From Paucimonas lemoignei (lineage in GTDB: Bacteria; Pseudomonadota; Gammaproteobacteria; Pseudomonadales; Pseudomonadaceae), in the NCBI GenBank assembly GCA_900475325.1, contig LS483371.1, forward strand, positions 2,852,001 through 2,916,000: a stretch of DNA of 64,000 nt. Direction: 5' to 3'. Shown here one piece after another: positions 1 through 8,359 of the stretch. The notes beneath the pieces were generated by a model that was given only the letters and a program-made list of their open reading frames with translations, was not told where the DNA came from and searched no databases. Every line of letters begins with the position of its first letter. Position 1 is the stretch's first letter. A program made the translations under genes and the position numbers.

Positions 1-427
1 GACCCTCGCGTTGCTGATACCGCTGTTGATAGCGAATCTGCGCCTCGAGTGGGATGTCATCACCCCACTGGCCGGGTGTCACGGTGCCACAGACCGCATC
101 GGCGTCCAGCGCCAGTTGCTCCACCAGCCAGTCGGGCGCCACGCTGCTGTCGCCGTCCGTGCAGGCAATCCAGCGCGCGCCGCGTTCCAGCAGCAGTGTT
201 GCACCCGCCGCACGCGCCTGGCCGACATTGCGCACGGACACTTCCAGTGTGGCGACGTCGTGTTGGTGCGCTACATGGGCCGAGCCATCGGTGCAGCTGT
301 CGAGTACCACCAATACCAGTACCTGCTCTTGGGCGAGTGCGGGATGGCGACCCGCCTCAAGGACCGTTTGCAGGCACTCATCCAGCAGTTGCTCTTCGTT
401 ATGTACAGGTATCAGCACGCCGATCAT
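1..427 (-). CDS. Family 2 glycosyltransferase, N-terminal part (runs off the window)
   Basis: Reading leftward from an ATG at 427 gives an open frame to the window edge, so about 142 residues are visible and no stop is seen. The protein opens MIGVLIPVHNEE, the standard beta-strand and loop that starts GT-A family 2 glycosyltransferases. It continues with VLDSCTDGS (nucleotide-sugar-binding region) and an ACTDGDS motif, the DxD-like metal site, at about residues 98-104. These enzymes move a sugar from an NDP-sugar to an acceptor in the cytoplasm or at the inner membrane face. The ATG overlaps the stop of the methyltransferase gene (ATGA), so this is the fifth gene of a coupled series that starts with glgX. 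The acceptor is unknown. Confidence 0.8.
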   Translation of the reverse strand, partial: MIGVLIPVHNEEQLLDECLQTVLEAGRHPALAQEQVLVLVVLDSCTDGSAHVAHQHDVATLEVSVRNVGQARAAGATLLLERGARWIACTDGDSSVAPDWLVEQLALDADAVCGTVTPGQWGDDIPLEAQIRYQQRYQQREG

Positions 428-1023
428 CGTAGAAGCTCCTTTTCTGCAACGGATTGCGGGTCTCGGCTCCAGAGGTCGAGAAGGAAATCGGGTTCCTGGT
501 GGCTGAACAGCCTGTGCATCTGCAAGCGCTTATCGAGGATGCTGTGAACCTGCTGCGCATTCAGCGGGCAACCTTCAATGGTTGGCCGCCAGTGACAGGC
601 GAGCAACTGGCCGGTCTCGGTCAACGAGGCGAGGGCGCAATCGATCCAGCGATTGAGGTCGGTTTCGTCCAGGTAATAGCCCAATTCGCTGAGCACGATC
701 AGGTCGAAGCGTTCATCCGGCCATTGTTCCGGCAACCGCGCCTGAATCACTGTGACGTGGTCCAGGCCGTTCAGGCGTTGGCGTGCCAGGCCCACGGCAG
801 CGACGCAGGTGTCGCACGCCAGCAAGCGCTCAGCGCGGGTCGCCAGGTCGGCGCTGAGTTCGCCATTGGCGCACCCAGGCTCAAAAACCGATGCGTAGCG
901 TTCCCGTGGCAATGCCGCCAGGGTCAGGGCGCGTTTGCGCCGCTCGTACCAGCGCTGCTTGAACGCCCAAGGGTCGTCGTTGCCCTCGAACAGCTCGTCG
1001 AAGTAGCTGTCGGCGACGCTCAC
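424..1023 (-). CDS. NodS-like SAM-dependent methyltransferase
   Basis: This 199-residue protein has a class I methyltransferase fold: motif I is FEPGCANGELSADLA at about residues 47-61, and FDLIVLSELGYYLDE is the acidic strand-4 region. The overall length and the SYFDELFEGNDDPW opening resemble the NodS/SAM methyltransferase family that N-methylates sugar-derived substrates. The start is GTG at 1023, overlapping the TGA of the PIG-L gene (GTGA). Its own TGA overlaps the glycosyltransferase start. Because it sits between a PIG-L N-deacetylase and a glycosyltransferase, I infer that it may methylate an amine exposed by deacetylation, as NodS does in Nod factor synthesis. The family call is firm; the substrate is a guess. 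Confidence 0.82.
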   Translation of the reverse strand: MSVADSYFDELFEGNDDPWAFKQRWYERRKRALTLAALPRERYASVFEPGCANGELSADLATRAERLLACDTCVAAVGLARQRLNGLDHVTVIQARLPEQWPDERFDLIVLSELGYYLDETDLNRWIDCALASLTETGQLLACHWRPTIEGCPLNAQQVHSILDKRLQMHRLFSHQEPDFLLDLWSRDPQSVAEKELLR

Positions 1024-1778
1024 ACGAACACCACTTCAAAAGGTTGCAGCAAACGCTCCATGGCAAGCGGCGACAGCACTGGCTCAAGACCAATCAGCGG
1101 ATCGCCCTCAAGCTGGCTGGCGAAGGCGTGCACGGCATGGCGTTTGCGGGCAATGGTTACCGGATCGAGCAATACCTTGCGAGCTCGTTCCCAGGGCAGG
1201 CGCTCATCCTCGGGCGACGCCCAGTGCCAGGCCCAGATCGGCACTTCATGAAATGACGCGCCGACTGCTTCTGCCGCCCGTGCACTGGCACGGCCCACCG
1301 CTTCGTGATCGGCATGGCCATCCAGTGACCAGGTTGCGAATACCACGTCGCTTGGGCTCAGGTAGCGCTTGAGGTAATCGACCAGTGCGTCTTCCTGCTC
1401 GGCGACGCTGGTATCGCCAAAACCACCGCGTATCCATTGCAGGCTGTGCAGGGGCAGATCCAGACGGCGCAATGCCTCGGCGCTTTCCTGAGGTCGGATA
1501 ACGCTCAGGCGATCGGCAGGCCAGAGGTCCGAGCCCGGATGGCTGGCGCTGCCGTCGGTGACGGAGATCAGCTTCAAGGGGCGATCCAGTTGCGCCAACT
1601 GGCGCATCAGGCCACCGCAGCCCAGCACTTCGTCGTCCGGGTGAGGTGCGATGATGACTGCCCGGCAATTGATCGGCACTAACATGTCGGCGCTGATCAC
1701 CGGCAGCTGGGCGAGTTTCTTCGAGCTGTTCCAGGCCTGCAGCGACGTGCCGGTGCCCGTGATGGGGTTGTCCGTCAT
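1020..1778 (-). CDS. PIG-L (LmbE-like) N-deacetylase
   Basis: This is a zinc-dependent deacetylase of the PIG-L family, which removes acetyl groups from N-acetyl-amino sugars or similar substrates. The signature metal and catalytic motif APHPDDEVLGCGG lies near residue 45, and the second metal motif is DGHADHEAVGR near residue 153. I chose the ATG at 1778, which overlaps the stop of the upstream acyl-CoA dehydrogenase gene (ATGA), over the in-frame ATG at 1787. The product is about 252 residues. The gene is coupled on both sides, so expression should be stoichiometric with its neighbours. No signal peptide is seen, so it is likely cytoplasmic. The substrate is not known. Confidence 0.85.
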   Translation of the reverse strand: MTDNPITGTGTSLQAWNSSKKLAQLPVISADMLVPINCRAVIIAPHPDDEVLGCGGLMRQLAQLDRPLKLISVTDGSASHPGSDLWPADRLSVIRPQESAEALRRLDLPLHSLQWIRGGFGDTSVAEQEDALVDYLKRYLSPSDVVFATWSLDGHADHEAVGRASARAAEAVGASFHEVPIWAWHWASPEDERLPWERARKVLLDPVTIARKRHAVHAFASQLEGDPLIGLEPVLSPLAMERLLQPFEVVFV

Positions 1779-2824
1779 AACGTCCATGTCCTTGAGGGCG
1801 GTGTTGCCGTGTGAGCGGCGCTAAGCCGTCCGAGCGCTGCCAAATCCCGTTCGGCATGGCTCTGACGTAGAAAAACCGGTAGGTCGGCCATCAGTCGGGC
1901 AAAGTGCGCGTCCTTGCAATAAGGACCCGCGCCCAGGGCGTGGCCAACGTGGGTGATGATCTGTTCGGCACTGTGTTCGATAGCCGCGCGACTGCGGCGG
2001 GCCAGCAACTCAGCGTTGTCTTGTGGGGCTTGATCAATACAGTGTGCAGCGTGTTGCAAAACATTGATGGCGCTGTGCAGCGCGGTATCAACGGCGCCCA
2101 GATGAGCCTGGGCATGGGGTTCGTCGTGTTTGATGACGTGTTGCAGCAGCCTTGAAGCAATAGCCCGCGACGCCCCGTACCAGCAGGCCGCGATGCCGAT
2201 GCCACCTTGCCAGAAGCCAGCACGCTGGATATACGAGTCCGGTTCACCCACGGCGATGCCGTGCGCGGCCTCGAACTGAACCTCGACGCTACCCGTGGCG
2301 GCCATGCCCACAGCCCGCCAACCTTCCTGAGTGACGTTGACGCCCGGCTGACGCATGTCGACGGCCACCAACTGCTGTTGGCCGTCTTCATTCCAGCAGG
2401 TCACCAGCCCATGGCTGACTACTGCTGCGCCGGAGCACCAGGCCTTGCGTCCGTCCAGTTTCACCGATTGACCGGTGCCACTGACTCGAACCCTGGCCTG
2501 GGGCGGTTCTGCTGCCCACATTCCCCATGTGGTACCAGGCTCGGCCAAAGCCGACCCCGATCCTTTAGAGCCAGCGCCTTCAGGACGCAGCTCTTGCATG
2601 ATGGCCAATGCGTCAGTGTGGCCTTCATACAGTTTGCACAGGCCCAGGTCATGACCTGCAACGCAGGCCAGGCTTCGCCAGCGGTCAAGTGTCTGACCGC
2701 TGGCCGGGAGTGGCAGTTGATCCAGCCCTTCGTCAACCAGCGCCTGCAAGCACTCGCCCAGCGCGCGCGTATCGGCATAGCCGTGCTTGCGCCAGTCGAG
2801 AAACTCACTCAGCGCCTGACTCAT
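1775..2824 (-). CDS. Acyl-CoA dehydrogenase-like flavoprotein
   Basis: At 349 residues this is slightly short for an acyl-CoA dehydrogenase (usually 380-400). It has recognisable family features: the middle-domain loop GTTWGMWAAEP, the strand VKLDGRKAWCSGA that in the family lies near the FAD and substrate, and a C-terminal helical bundle ending near HFARLMADLPVFLRQSHAERD. The usual C-terminal catalytic Glu region is not obvious to me, so true dehydrogenase activity is uncertain. The ATG overlaps the TGA of glgX (ATGA) and its own stop overlaps the PIG-L start. A flavoprotein coupled to a deacetylase, methyltransferase and glycosyltransferase suggests synthesis of a modified glycolipid or amine rather than fatty-acid breakdown; that is inference. 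Confidence 0.7.
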   Translation of the reverse strand: MSQALSEFLDWRKHGYADTRALGECLQALVDEGLDQLPLPASGQTLDRWRSLACVAGHDLGLCKLYEGHTDALAIMQELRPEGAGSKGSGSALAEPGTTWGMWAAEPPQARVRVSGTGQSVKLDGRKAWCSGAAVVSHGLVTCWNEDGQQQLVAVDMRQPGVNVTQEGWRAVGMAATGSVEVQFEAAHGIAVGEPDSYIQRAGFWQGGIGIAACWYGASRAIASRLLQHVIKHDEPHAQAHLGAVDTALHSAINVLQHAAHCIDQAPQDNAELLARRSRAAIEHSAEQIITHVGHALGAGPYCKDAHFARLMADLPVFLRQSHAERDLAALGRLSAAHTATPPSRTWTL

Positions 2825-5013
2825 GGTTGCTCGTCGTGCTGCAGTTCAAACAGCAACAGTGAACGCGCGGTGACGGTGTAGTGCGTACCGAAACCAAACT
2901 GTTCCTTGGCTTTCATGTCCGGCTGATTGGTGTCAACCAGGCAGGTCCAGTGCGCGCCTTCCGGGACTTCCGGCAGGGTGAAGTTGACACCGTCATGGTG
3001 TGAGTTGACGGCCAGCAACAAGGTTGCGTCAGCGCCAGGGCGGCGAATGCCGGTCTCTTGGGCGCGGCCATCCATCAGCATGCCCAGGCAGCGCGCGTTG
3101 GCATCTTCCCACTGCTCAATGCCCATCTCGGTGCCATCCGGCGACAGCCAGGTGACGTCCTTGACGCCGATTTCCTCGTTGTAATCGCCCACCAGGAAGC
3201 GGCTACGACGCAGGATCGGGTAAGTCTGACGCAGCTTGATGATGCGTTTGACGAACTTGAGCAACGCCTTGCCGTCTTCATCCAGATCCCAGTTGACCCA
3301 GCCAATCTCGCTGTCCTGGCAATAGGCGTTGTTATTACCATGCTGGGTGCGGGCGAATTCGTCACCGGCGACCACCATCGGCGTGCCTTGGGCAAAAATC
3401 AGTGTGGCGAAGAAGTTGCGCATCTGGCGCAAACGCAGCGCGTTGATTTCCGGATCGTCCGACGGGCCTTCAACACCATGGTTCCAGGACAAGTTGTTGT
3501 TGCTGCCGTCCTGGTTATTCTCGTCGTTGGCTTCGTTGTGCTTGTCGTTGTAGGACACAAGGTCATGCAGCGTGAAACCATCGTGAGCAGTGATGAAGTT
3601 CACTGACGCCTGAGGCCTGCGGCCGCGCTGGTTGAACATGTTCCCGGAGGCCGTCATGCGCCCGGCGAAGTCAGCCAGCTGACCTTCATCGCCTTTCCAG
3701 AAGGCGCGAACCGTGTCGCGGAATTTGTCGTTCCATTCCATCCAGCCCGGCGGGAAGCCACCCACCTGATAGCCACCCGGGCCACAATCCCAAGGCTCGG
3801 CGATCAGCTTGACCTGACGCAGGACCGGGTCCTGACGGCACGCCACCAGGAAGCTGTGGCGCTCATCAAAGCCATCGTGATAGCGGCCCAGGATGGTTGC
3901 CAGGTCGAAGCGGAAGCCGTCGACGTGCATTTCCGATGCCCAGTAACGCAGGGAGTCAGTGACCATCTGCAGGACACAAGGGTGGCTCAGGTCCAGCGTG
4001 TTACCGGTGCCGGAATCGTTGATGTAGTAACGCTTGTCGTCGGGCATCAGGCGGTAGTACGACGCGTTGTCGATACCACGCATGGACAGGGTCGGGCCCA
4101 GCTCGTTGCCTTCAGCGGTGTGGTTGTAGACCACGTCGAGAATCACTTCCAGGCCGGCATGGTGCATGTGCGCAACCATTTCCTTGAACTCGGCGATTTT
4201 GCCGTGAGCGAGGTAGCGCGGATCCGGGGCGAAGAAAGCGATGCTGTTGTAGCCCCAATAGTTGGTCATGCCTTTCTGCAGCAGATGCTGGTCGTTCACG
4301 AACGCGTGAATCGGCAGCAACTCGACAGAGGTCACGCCCAGCTTGCGGATGTGATCAATCACATCGGCGACCATCAGGCCGGAGAACGTACCTTTGAGTT
4401 CATCAGGCACGGACGGGTGACGCATGGTGAAACCACGGGTGTGGGTTTCGTAAAGGATGGTCTTGTCCCAAGGCACACCGACGCGCTGATCGCGACCCCA
4501 GGTGTAGGCCTCGTCAATGACTTTGCTCTTGGGCACGAACGGGGCGCTGTCGCGCTCGTCGAAACTCAGGTCGCCGTCTTCATGGCCGATGGTGTAGCCG
4601 AACAGGGCTTCGGACCACTTCAGTTCACCCACCAGCTGTTTGGCGTAGGGGTCGATCAGCAACTTGTTGTGGTTGAAGCGGTGACCATTCTGCGGGTCGT
4701 AAGGACCGTACACGCGGTAGCCGTAGATCAGCCCTGGGTGGGCGTCGGGCAGGTAACCGTGATAGATCTCGTCGGTGTATTCCGGCAGCTCGATGCGCTC
4801 GAGTTCCACTTCACCGGTGGAGTCAAACAGGCACAACTCCACTTTGGTAGCGTTGGCCGAGAACAGGGCGAAGTTGACGCCCAGACCATCCCAGTTGGCG
4901 CCCAGCGGAAAGGGTAGACCTTCACGAATGCGCGAAACAGTCGGCTCTGCCTGCTCAGCCCCGGCCGAGTCGGCCTTGGAACTGTCGTTAGTATTTTTAG
5001 ACTGCGTGCTCAT
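2821..5013 (-). CDS. glgX: Glycogen debranching enzyme GlgX
   Basis: GlgX cleaves alpha-1,6 branches of phosphorylase- or acid-trimmed alpha-glucan, releasing short malto-oligosaccharides. The 730-residue protein has an N-terminal CBM48/isoamylase domain (about 35-160) followed by a GH13 barrel. All four conserved GH13 regions are visible: DVVYNH at 293-298, DGFRFD with the nucleophile Asp370, AEPWD with the acid Glu406, and AHD at 476-478. The first 25 residues are low-complexity and Ser/Asn/Lys-rich. It is the sixth gene counting from glgA, after the DUF2934 gene. Its stop overlaps the next gene, so the four downstream genes depend on its translation. The released oligosaccharides are natural substrates for MalQ and TreY. 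Confidence 0.96.
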   Translation of the reverse strand: MSTQSKNTNDSSKADSAGAEQAEPTVSRIREGLPFPLGANWDGLGVNFALFSANATKVELCLFDSTGEVELERIELPEYTDEIYHGYLPDAHPGLIYGYRVYGPYDPQNGHRFNHNKLLIDPYAKQLVGELKWSEALFGYTIGHEDGDLSFDERDSAPFVPKSKVIDEAYTWGRDQRVGVPWDKTILYETHTRGFTMRHPSVPDELKGTFSGLMVADVIDHIRKLGVTSVELLPIHAFVNDQHLLQKGMTNYWGYNSIAFFAPDPRYLAHGKIAEFKEMVAHMHHAGLEVILDVVYNHTAEGNELGPTLSMRGIDNASYYRLMPDDKRYYINDSGTGNTLDLSHPCVLQMVTDSLRYWASEMHVDGFRFDLATILGRYHDGFDERHSFLVACRQDPVLRQVKLIAEPWDCGPGGYQVGGFPPGWMEWNDKFRDTVRAFWKGDEGQLADFAGRMTASGNMFNQRGRRPQASVNFITAHDGFTLHDLVSYNDKHNEANDENNQDGSNNNLSWNHGVEGPSDDPEINALRLRQMRNFFATLIFAQGTPMVVAGDEFARTQHGNNNAYCQDSEIGWVNWDLDEDGKALLKFVKRIIKLRQTYPILRRSRFLVGDYNEEIGVKDVTWLSPDGTEMGIEQWEDANARCLGMLMDGRAQETGIRRPGADATLLLAVNSHHDGVNFTLPEVPEGAHWTCLVDTNQPDMKAKEQFGFGTHYTVTARSLLLFELQHDEQP

Positions 5014-5177
5014 TTTGCATTCCTGACGTCTGATGTTTTTCGGGGCGGCCGAAACCGCAGTCGAAGCGCGAAGGCTTCAACCAATAATAGAAACTGGAGC
5101 TTGGAAAGACCGCAGATCACGACTCTGAATGAGTGATCACTGCGGCCTGAAACTTCACCTTGAGTGATTCAGGGTGC

Positions 5178-5543
5178 CTAGGGTTTACGCGGCTTCTTCT
5201 GTGCTGACTTTGCCGGTTGCTCGGCCTGAGTCGACGCCGCAGGAGGCTTCGGTTTCACCGCAGGCTTGGCTGCCGGTTTGGCCGACGGGGCAGGCTTGGA
5301 TGCCGGGGCCGCAGCAGGCTTGCTCGCTTTACCCGGTGCAGGCTTGGGATCCGCCGCGCCATCGACCTTTGGCAACTTGGGCTTGGTGGCCTTGCGTGCT
5401 GAAGATTTATCCGGAGCCAATGCCTCGGCTTCAGCCAGCTTGCGGGCCATTTCCCAATGACGCTCATCCTGGCCAGAGGGCTGACCTTCCGATTCCCATA
5501 TCTGATACGCAAACTCGCGAATTCGCTTTTCGTCGGCACTCAT
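5178..5543 (-). CDS. DUF2934 protein with long Lys/Pro/Ala-rich tail
   Basis: The first 45 or so residues (EKRIREFAYQIWESEGQPSG followed by DERHWEMARKLAEAE) form the small helical DUF2934 domain, commonly found in Pseudomonas next to trehalose/glucan genes. Residues 45-121 are a repetitive Lys-Pro-Ala-rich tail resembling histone H1-like or ribosome/nucleoid-associated basic tails, and are probably disordered. No catalytic residues are visible. It lies 17 bp after treY and 164 bp before glgX on the same strand, at the position occupied by a small gene in the corresponding P. aeruginosa cluster. The function is unknown; the charge suggests binding to nucleic acid or an acidic partner, but nothing in the sequence proves it. 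Confidence 0.8.
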   Translation of the reverse strand: MSADEKRIREFAYQIWESEGQPSGQDERHWEMARKLAEAEALAPDKSSARKATKPKLPKVDGAADPKPAPGKASKPAAAPASKPAPSAKPAAKPAVKPKPPAASTQAEQPAKSAQKKPRKP

Positions 5544-5560
5544 CTCGACACTCCCAGGTA

Positions 5561-8359
5561 TTACATAGTTTGAATAAACACGTTGACTGAAAATTCCTTG
5601 AGCGCCGCACTGAGCAGCAACTCCTTGTCAGTTGTGACTACAGCGTCCGAAAAAAGTCCCTTCCAACTTCGATCTGAATCCGCGAACGGTAAGACAACCC
5701 GTGTATCACCCCAATTTGAAGCATTGATGAATGGAGTTTGCGCGGTGCCCAATAGTTCATTGAACAAGCGCGGCACGATGACGATGGCTCGCTGCGGATT
5801 CTGTTTGTCATCAGAAACGCGTGCAAAAGCCAGCACCTGTTCAGCATGGCTGCCCAGCACCTGCAGCGGCACATACTCCCCGGCGCTGAACAATGCCGGA
5901 TGTTTCGCCCGCAGATTAAGCACCTCGGCGATAAGCGTCTGCTTCACCCGACCATCCTGCCAGTGACCCAATAACTCACTGGGCTGTGCCGCCTGACCCA
6001 ACGCCTGCGCTCTGGCGGCATAGTCCACCGGACGACGGTTATCCGGATCCACAAGGCTGAAGTCCCAGTTCTCGGTGCCCTGGTACAGATCCGGAACCCC
6101 CGGTGCTGTCATACGAAGCAAGGTTTGCGCCAGGCTGTTCAGCGCACCGGCGGTGGCGATACGGTTCGCGGTAGCACCCAAGGACTGGCGCAGCGCCACG
6201 CCTTCATCGCTCAGCAGGATGCTGTGCAGAAACTCTCGGCATGCGCGTTCATAGGGCTCATTGGCGGCGCTCCAGCTGCTTTGCAATTTGGCTTCACGCA
6301 GGGCTTTTTCCTGCCATTTCGTCAAACGTTCAGCATAGGCGCTCAGCGCTTCTTCGCCTTCCAGCTCCATTGGCCAGCTGCCGAGCATTGCCTGATATAG
6401 CATCAGCTCGTCGCCGGCGCTGATCATCGTTTCGCTGTCGCCCTTGAGGGGCACTGCCAACTGACGCCAGCGTTCGACCTGCTCGGCGTACCAGCCCGCA
6501 CATTCGCTGAGCACGGCCAGGCGGGTGCGGGTGTCTTCGCCACGTTTATGATCGTGGGTTGCCGTGGTCAGCAGGTTGTCAGGGAAGGTCGCAAGGCGAC
6601 TCAGGCAGGCATCGTGAAAGGCCTGGACAGGTGCACTGAAATGCTGCGGATGGAAGCCCACATCGTTACGCGACAGCAACACGGCGCTGCGGTAGAACGA
6701 GGTGTCTTCCACTGATTTCGCTGCCACGGGCGAGGTCAGCTGCTGGAAGCGTACGCAGGCATTCTTGTACAGCTTGCGCGTGCGACCACGCGGAAGTCGC
6801 CGCCAGGACTCGCCACCGAGCCAGCGTTGCAGGTAATCGAGCACCGGCCAGTCGCCTTCGCTCAACGTTGTGCGCGCGCCTTCCATCGCCTGTTGGAAGA
6901 AGCGGTCATCTTCGGCTGACCGGCCACAGACGCTGATGTACGTGCGATAAATCGGGAAGTTCACCACCAGCGCCAACAACGCGCGGCGGATGGCGCCCAG
7001 CGTCAGGTCGCGGCTCATCAAGTCACTGCGCGCCACTTGAAGCAGCGACTGAGCGACGTTTTCAAAGTCGCCCGCCAGCGTGCCATGCAGCACCAGGTCC
7101 CGCGCTTCCAGAACCTCCTGATCGAAGTCAGCAGTGCGCCCGCTCAAACGGCTCCACAACTCGCCCAATGGCTCGGCGCCTTTGGGGTCGTGTTGCAGCA
7201 GCGACACCTGGTTCATGAATTCATAGCCGGTGGTGCCGTCCACCCCCCAGTCCTTGGCGAGCTGCTCGTCAGGGCCGAGGATCTTCTCGACGAAAATCGG
7301 CACATGGGTCAGCTCGGTGCCAGCCGGGCGAGCGGCGAGCAGGCCGTTGACCCGACGGCGCAGTTTGCGGCAGTAGCCGCGGGGGTTCGCCAGGCCGTCG
7401 ATATGGTCGATGCGCAGTCCGTCCACCAGGCCTTCAGCGATCATCTCGAAGATTTTGCCGTGGGTCGCCTCGAACACATTGGGCCGCTCGACACGCAGGC
7501 CGCCCAGCTCGTTGATATCGAAGAAGCGCCGCCAGTTGATGTCATCGCCCGCAGTGCGCCAGCTGGCGAGCCTGTAATGCTGGCGTTCGAGCAACTGATG
7601 CAGGCGTTCAAAACCTTCCGGGGTGGTCGAGTCGAAACGACTGATGTTCTGCTCGATGGCCTTGACGATAGCTTCATCTTTCGCCAGCTCTGCCAGCTCG
7701 GAGCGAGCCTGGCGAGCGCGTTCATAGGCCTGCGGGAATTGATCCAGGGCAGCAAAGCGCTTGCTCAATTCATCCAGCAGCGGGTTGTCGTCCGACTGCA
7801 GCAACGGCCCGTAGGTGCCCGGATTGACCGGGAAGTGATGCTGGTAATGCTCGATGTAAAACAGGCCGTGCTGCGCATCGAATCGCAGCGGGATTTCCCC
7901 GGCCTGCAACACGGTGCCGTAATCGGTACTCAGGAACGGCAGCAGCAGTTGCCCTTCAAGCAGCGGGTCGGGGGAGTTCCACTGGATGTCGAAGAAGTCC
8001 GCATAGGGGCTGCGACGGCCCCATTCCAGCAGGTCCAGCCACCACGGGTTATCAGCACCGCCAACCGCCATGTGGTTGGACACGATGTCCAGGATCAGCC
8101 CCATGCCATGTTCGCGCAGGGCGCTGACCAGGCGCCGCAACGCGGGTTCGCCCCCCAGTTCCGGATTGATGATCCGTGGGTCGACCACGTCGTAGCCGTG
8201 CATCGACCCGGCACGGGCCTTGAGCAGCGGCGACGCGTAAACGTGGCTGATACCCAGGCTGGCGAAGTAGGGCACTAGCGGCACAGCGTCATCGAGGGTG
8301 AAGTCTTTATGAAATTGCAGGCGTTGTGTGGCGCGCAGCGTTTGCAGGGGCTGACTCAT
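5561..8359 (-). CDS. treY: Malto-oligosyltrehalose synthase TreY
   Basis: TreY isomerises the reducing-end alpha-1,4 bond of a malto-oligosaccharide to alpha,alpha-1,1, producing a maltooligosyl-trehalose that TreZ then cuts. The 932-residue protein has the extended GH13_26 architecture. It starts with LRATQRLQFHKDFTLDDA and carries the conserved regions ILDIVSNH (near 90), DGLRIDHIDGL (nucleophile Asp), FVEKIL (acid Glu) and TATHDHKRGEDTR, the longer region IV typical of TreY. The ATG overlaps the malQ stop (ATGA) and the stop lies 17 bp before the DUF2934 gene. Together with TreZ it provides the route from alpha-glucan to trehalose, an osmotic and desiccation protectant in pseudomonads. Confidence 0.95.
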   Translation of the reverse strand: MSQPLQTLRATQRLQFHKDFTLDDAVPLVPYFASLGISHVYASPLLKARAGSMHGYDVVDPRIINPELGGEPALRRLVSALREHGMGLILDIVSNHMAVGGADNPWWLDLLEWGRRSPYADFFDIQWNSPDPLLEGQLLLPFLSTDYGTVLQAGEIPLRFDAQHGLFYIEHYQHHFPVNPGTYGPLLQSDDNPLLDELSKRFAALDQFPQAYERARQARSELAELAKDEAIVKAIEQNISRFDSTTPEGFERLHQLLERQHYRLASWRTAGDDINWRRFFDINELGGLRVERPNVFEATHGKIFEMIAEGLVDGLRIDHIDGLANPRGYCRKLRRRVNGLLAARPAGTELTHVPIFVEKILGPDEQLAKDWGVDGTTGYEFMNQVSLLQHDPKGAEPLGELWSRLSGRTADFDQEVLEARDLVLHGTLAGDFENVAQSLLQVARSDLMSRDLTLGAIRRALLALVVNFPIYRTYISVCGRSAEDDRFFQQAMEGARTTLSEGDWPVLDYLQRWLGGESWRRLPRGRTRKLYKNACVRFQQLTSPVAAKSVEDTSFYRSAVLLSRNDVGFHPQHFSAPVQAFHDACLSRLATFPDNLLTTATHDHKRGEDTRTRLAVLSECAGWYAEQVERWRQLAVPLKGDSETMISAGDELMLYQAMLGSWPMELEGEEALSAYAERLTKWQEKALREAKLQSSWSAANEPYERACREFLHSILLSDEGVALRQSLGATANRIATAGALNSLAQTLLRMTAPGVPDLYQGTENWDFSLVDPDNRRPVDYAARAQALGQAAQPSELLGHWQDGRVKQTLIAEVLNLRAKHPALFSAGEYVPLQVLGSHAEQVLAFARVSDDKQNPQRAIVIVPRLFNELLGTAQTPFINASNWGDTRVVLPFADSDRSWKGLFSDAVVTTDKELLLSAALKEFSVNVFIQTM

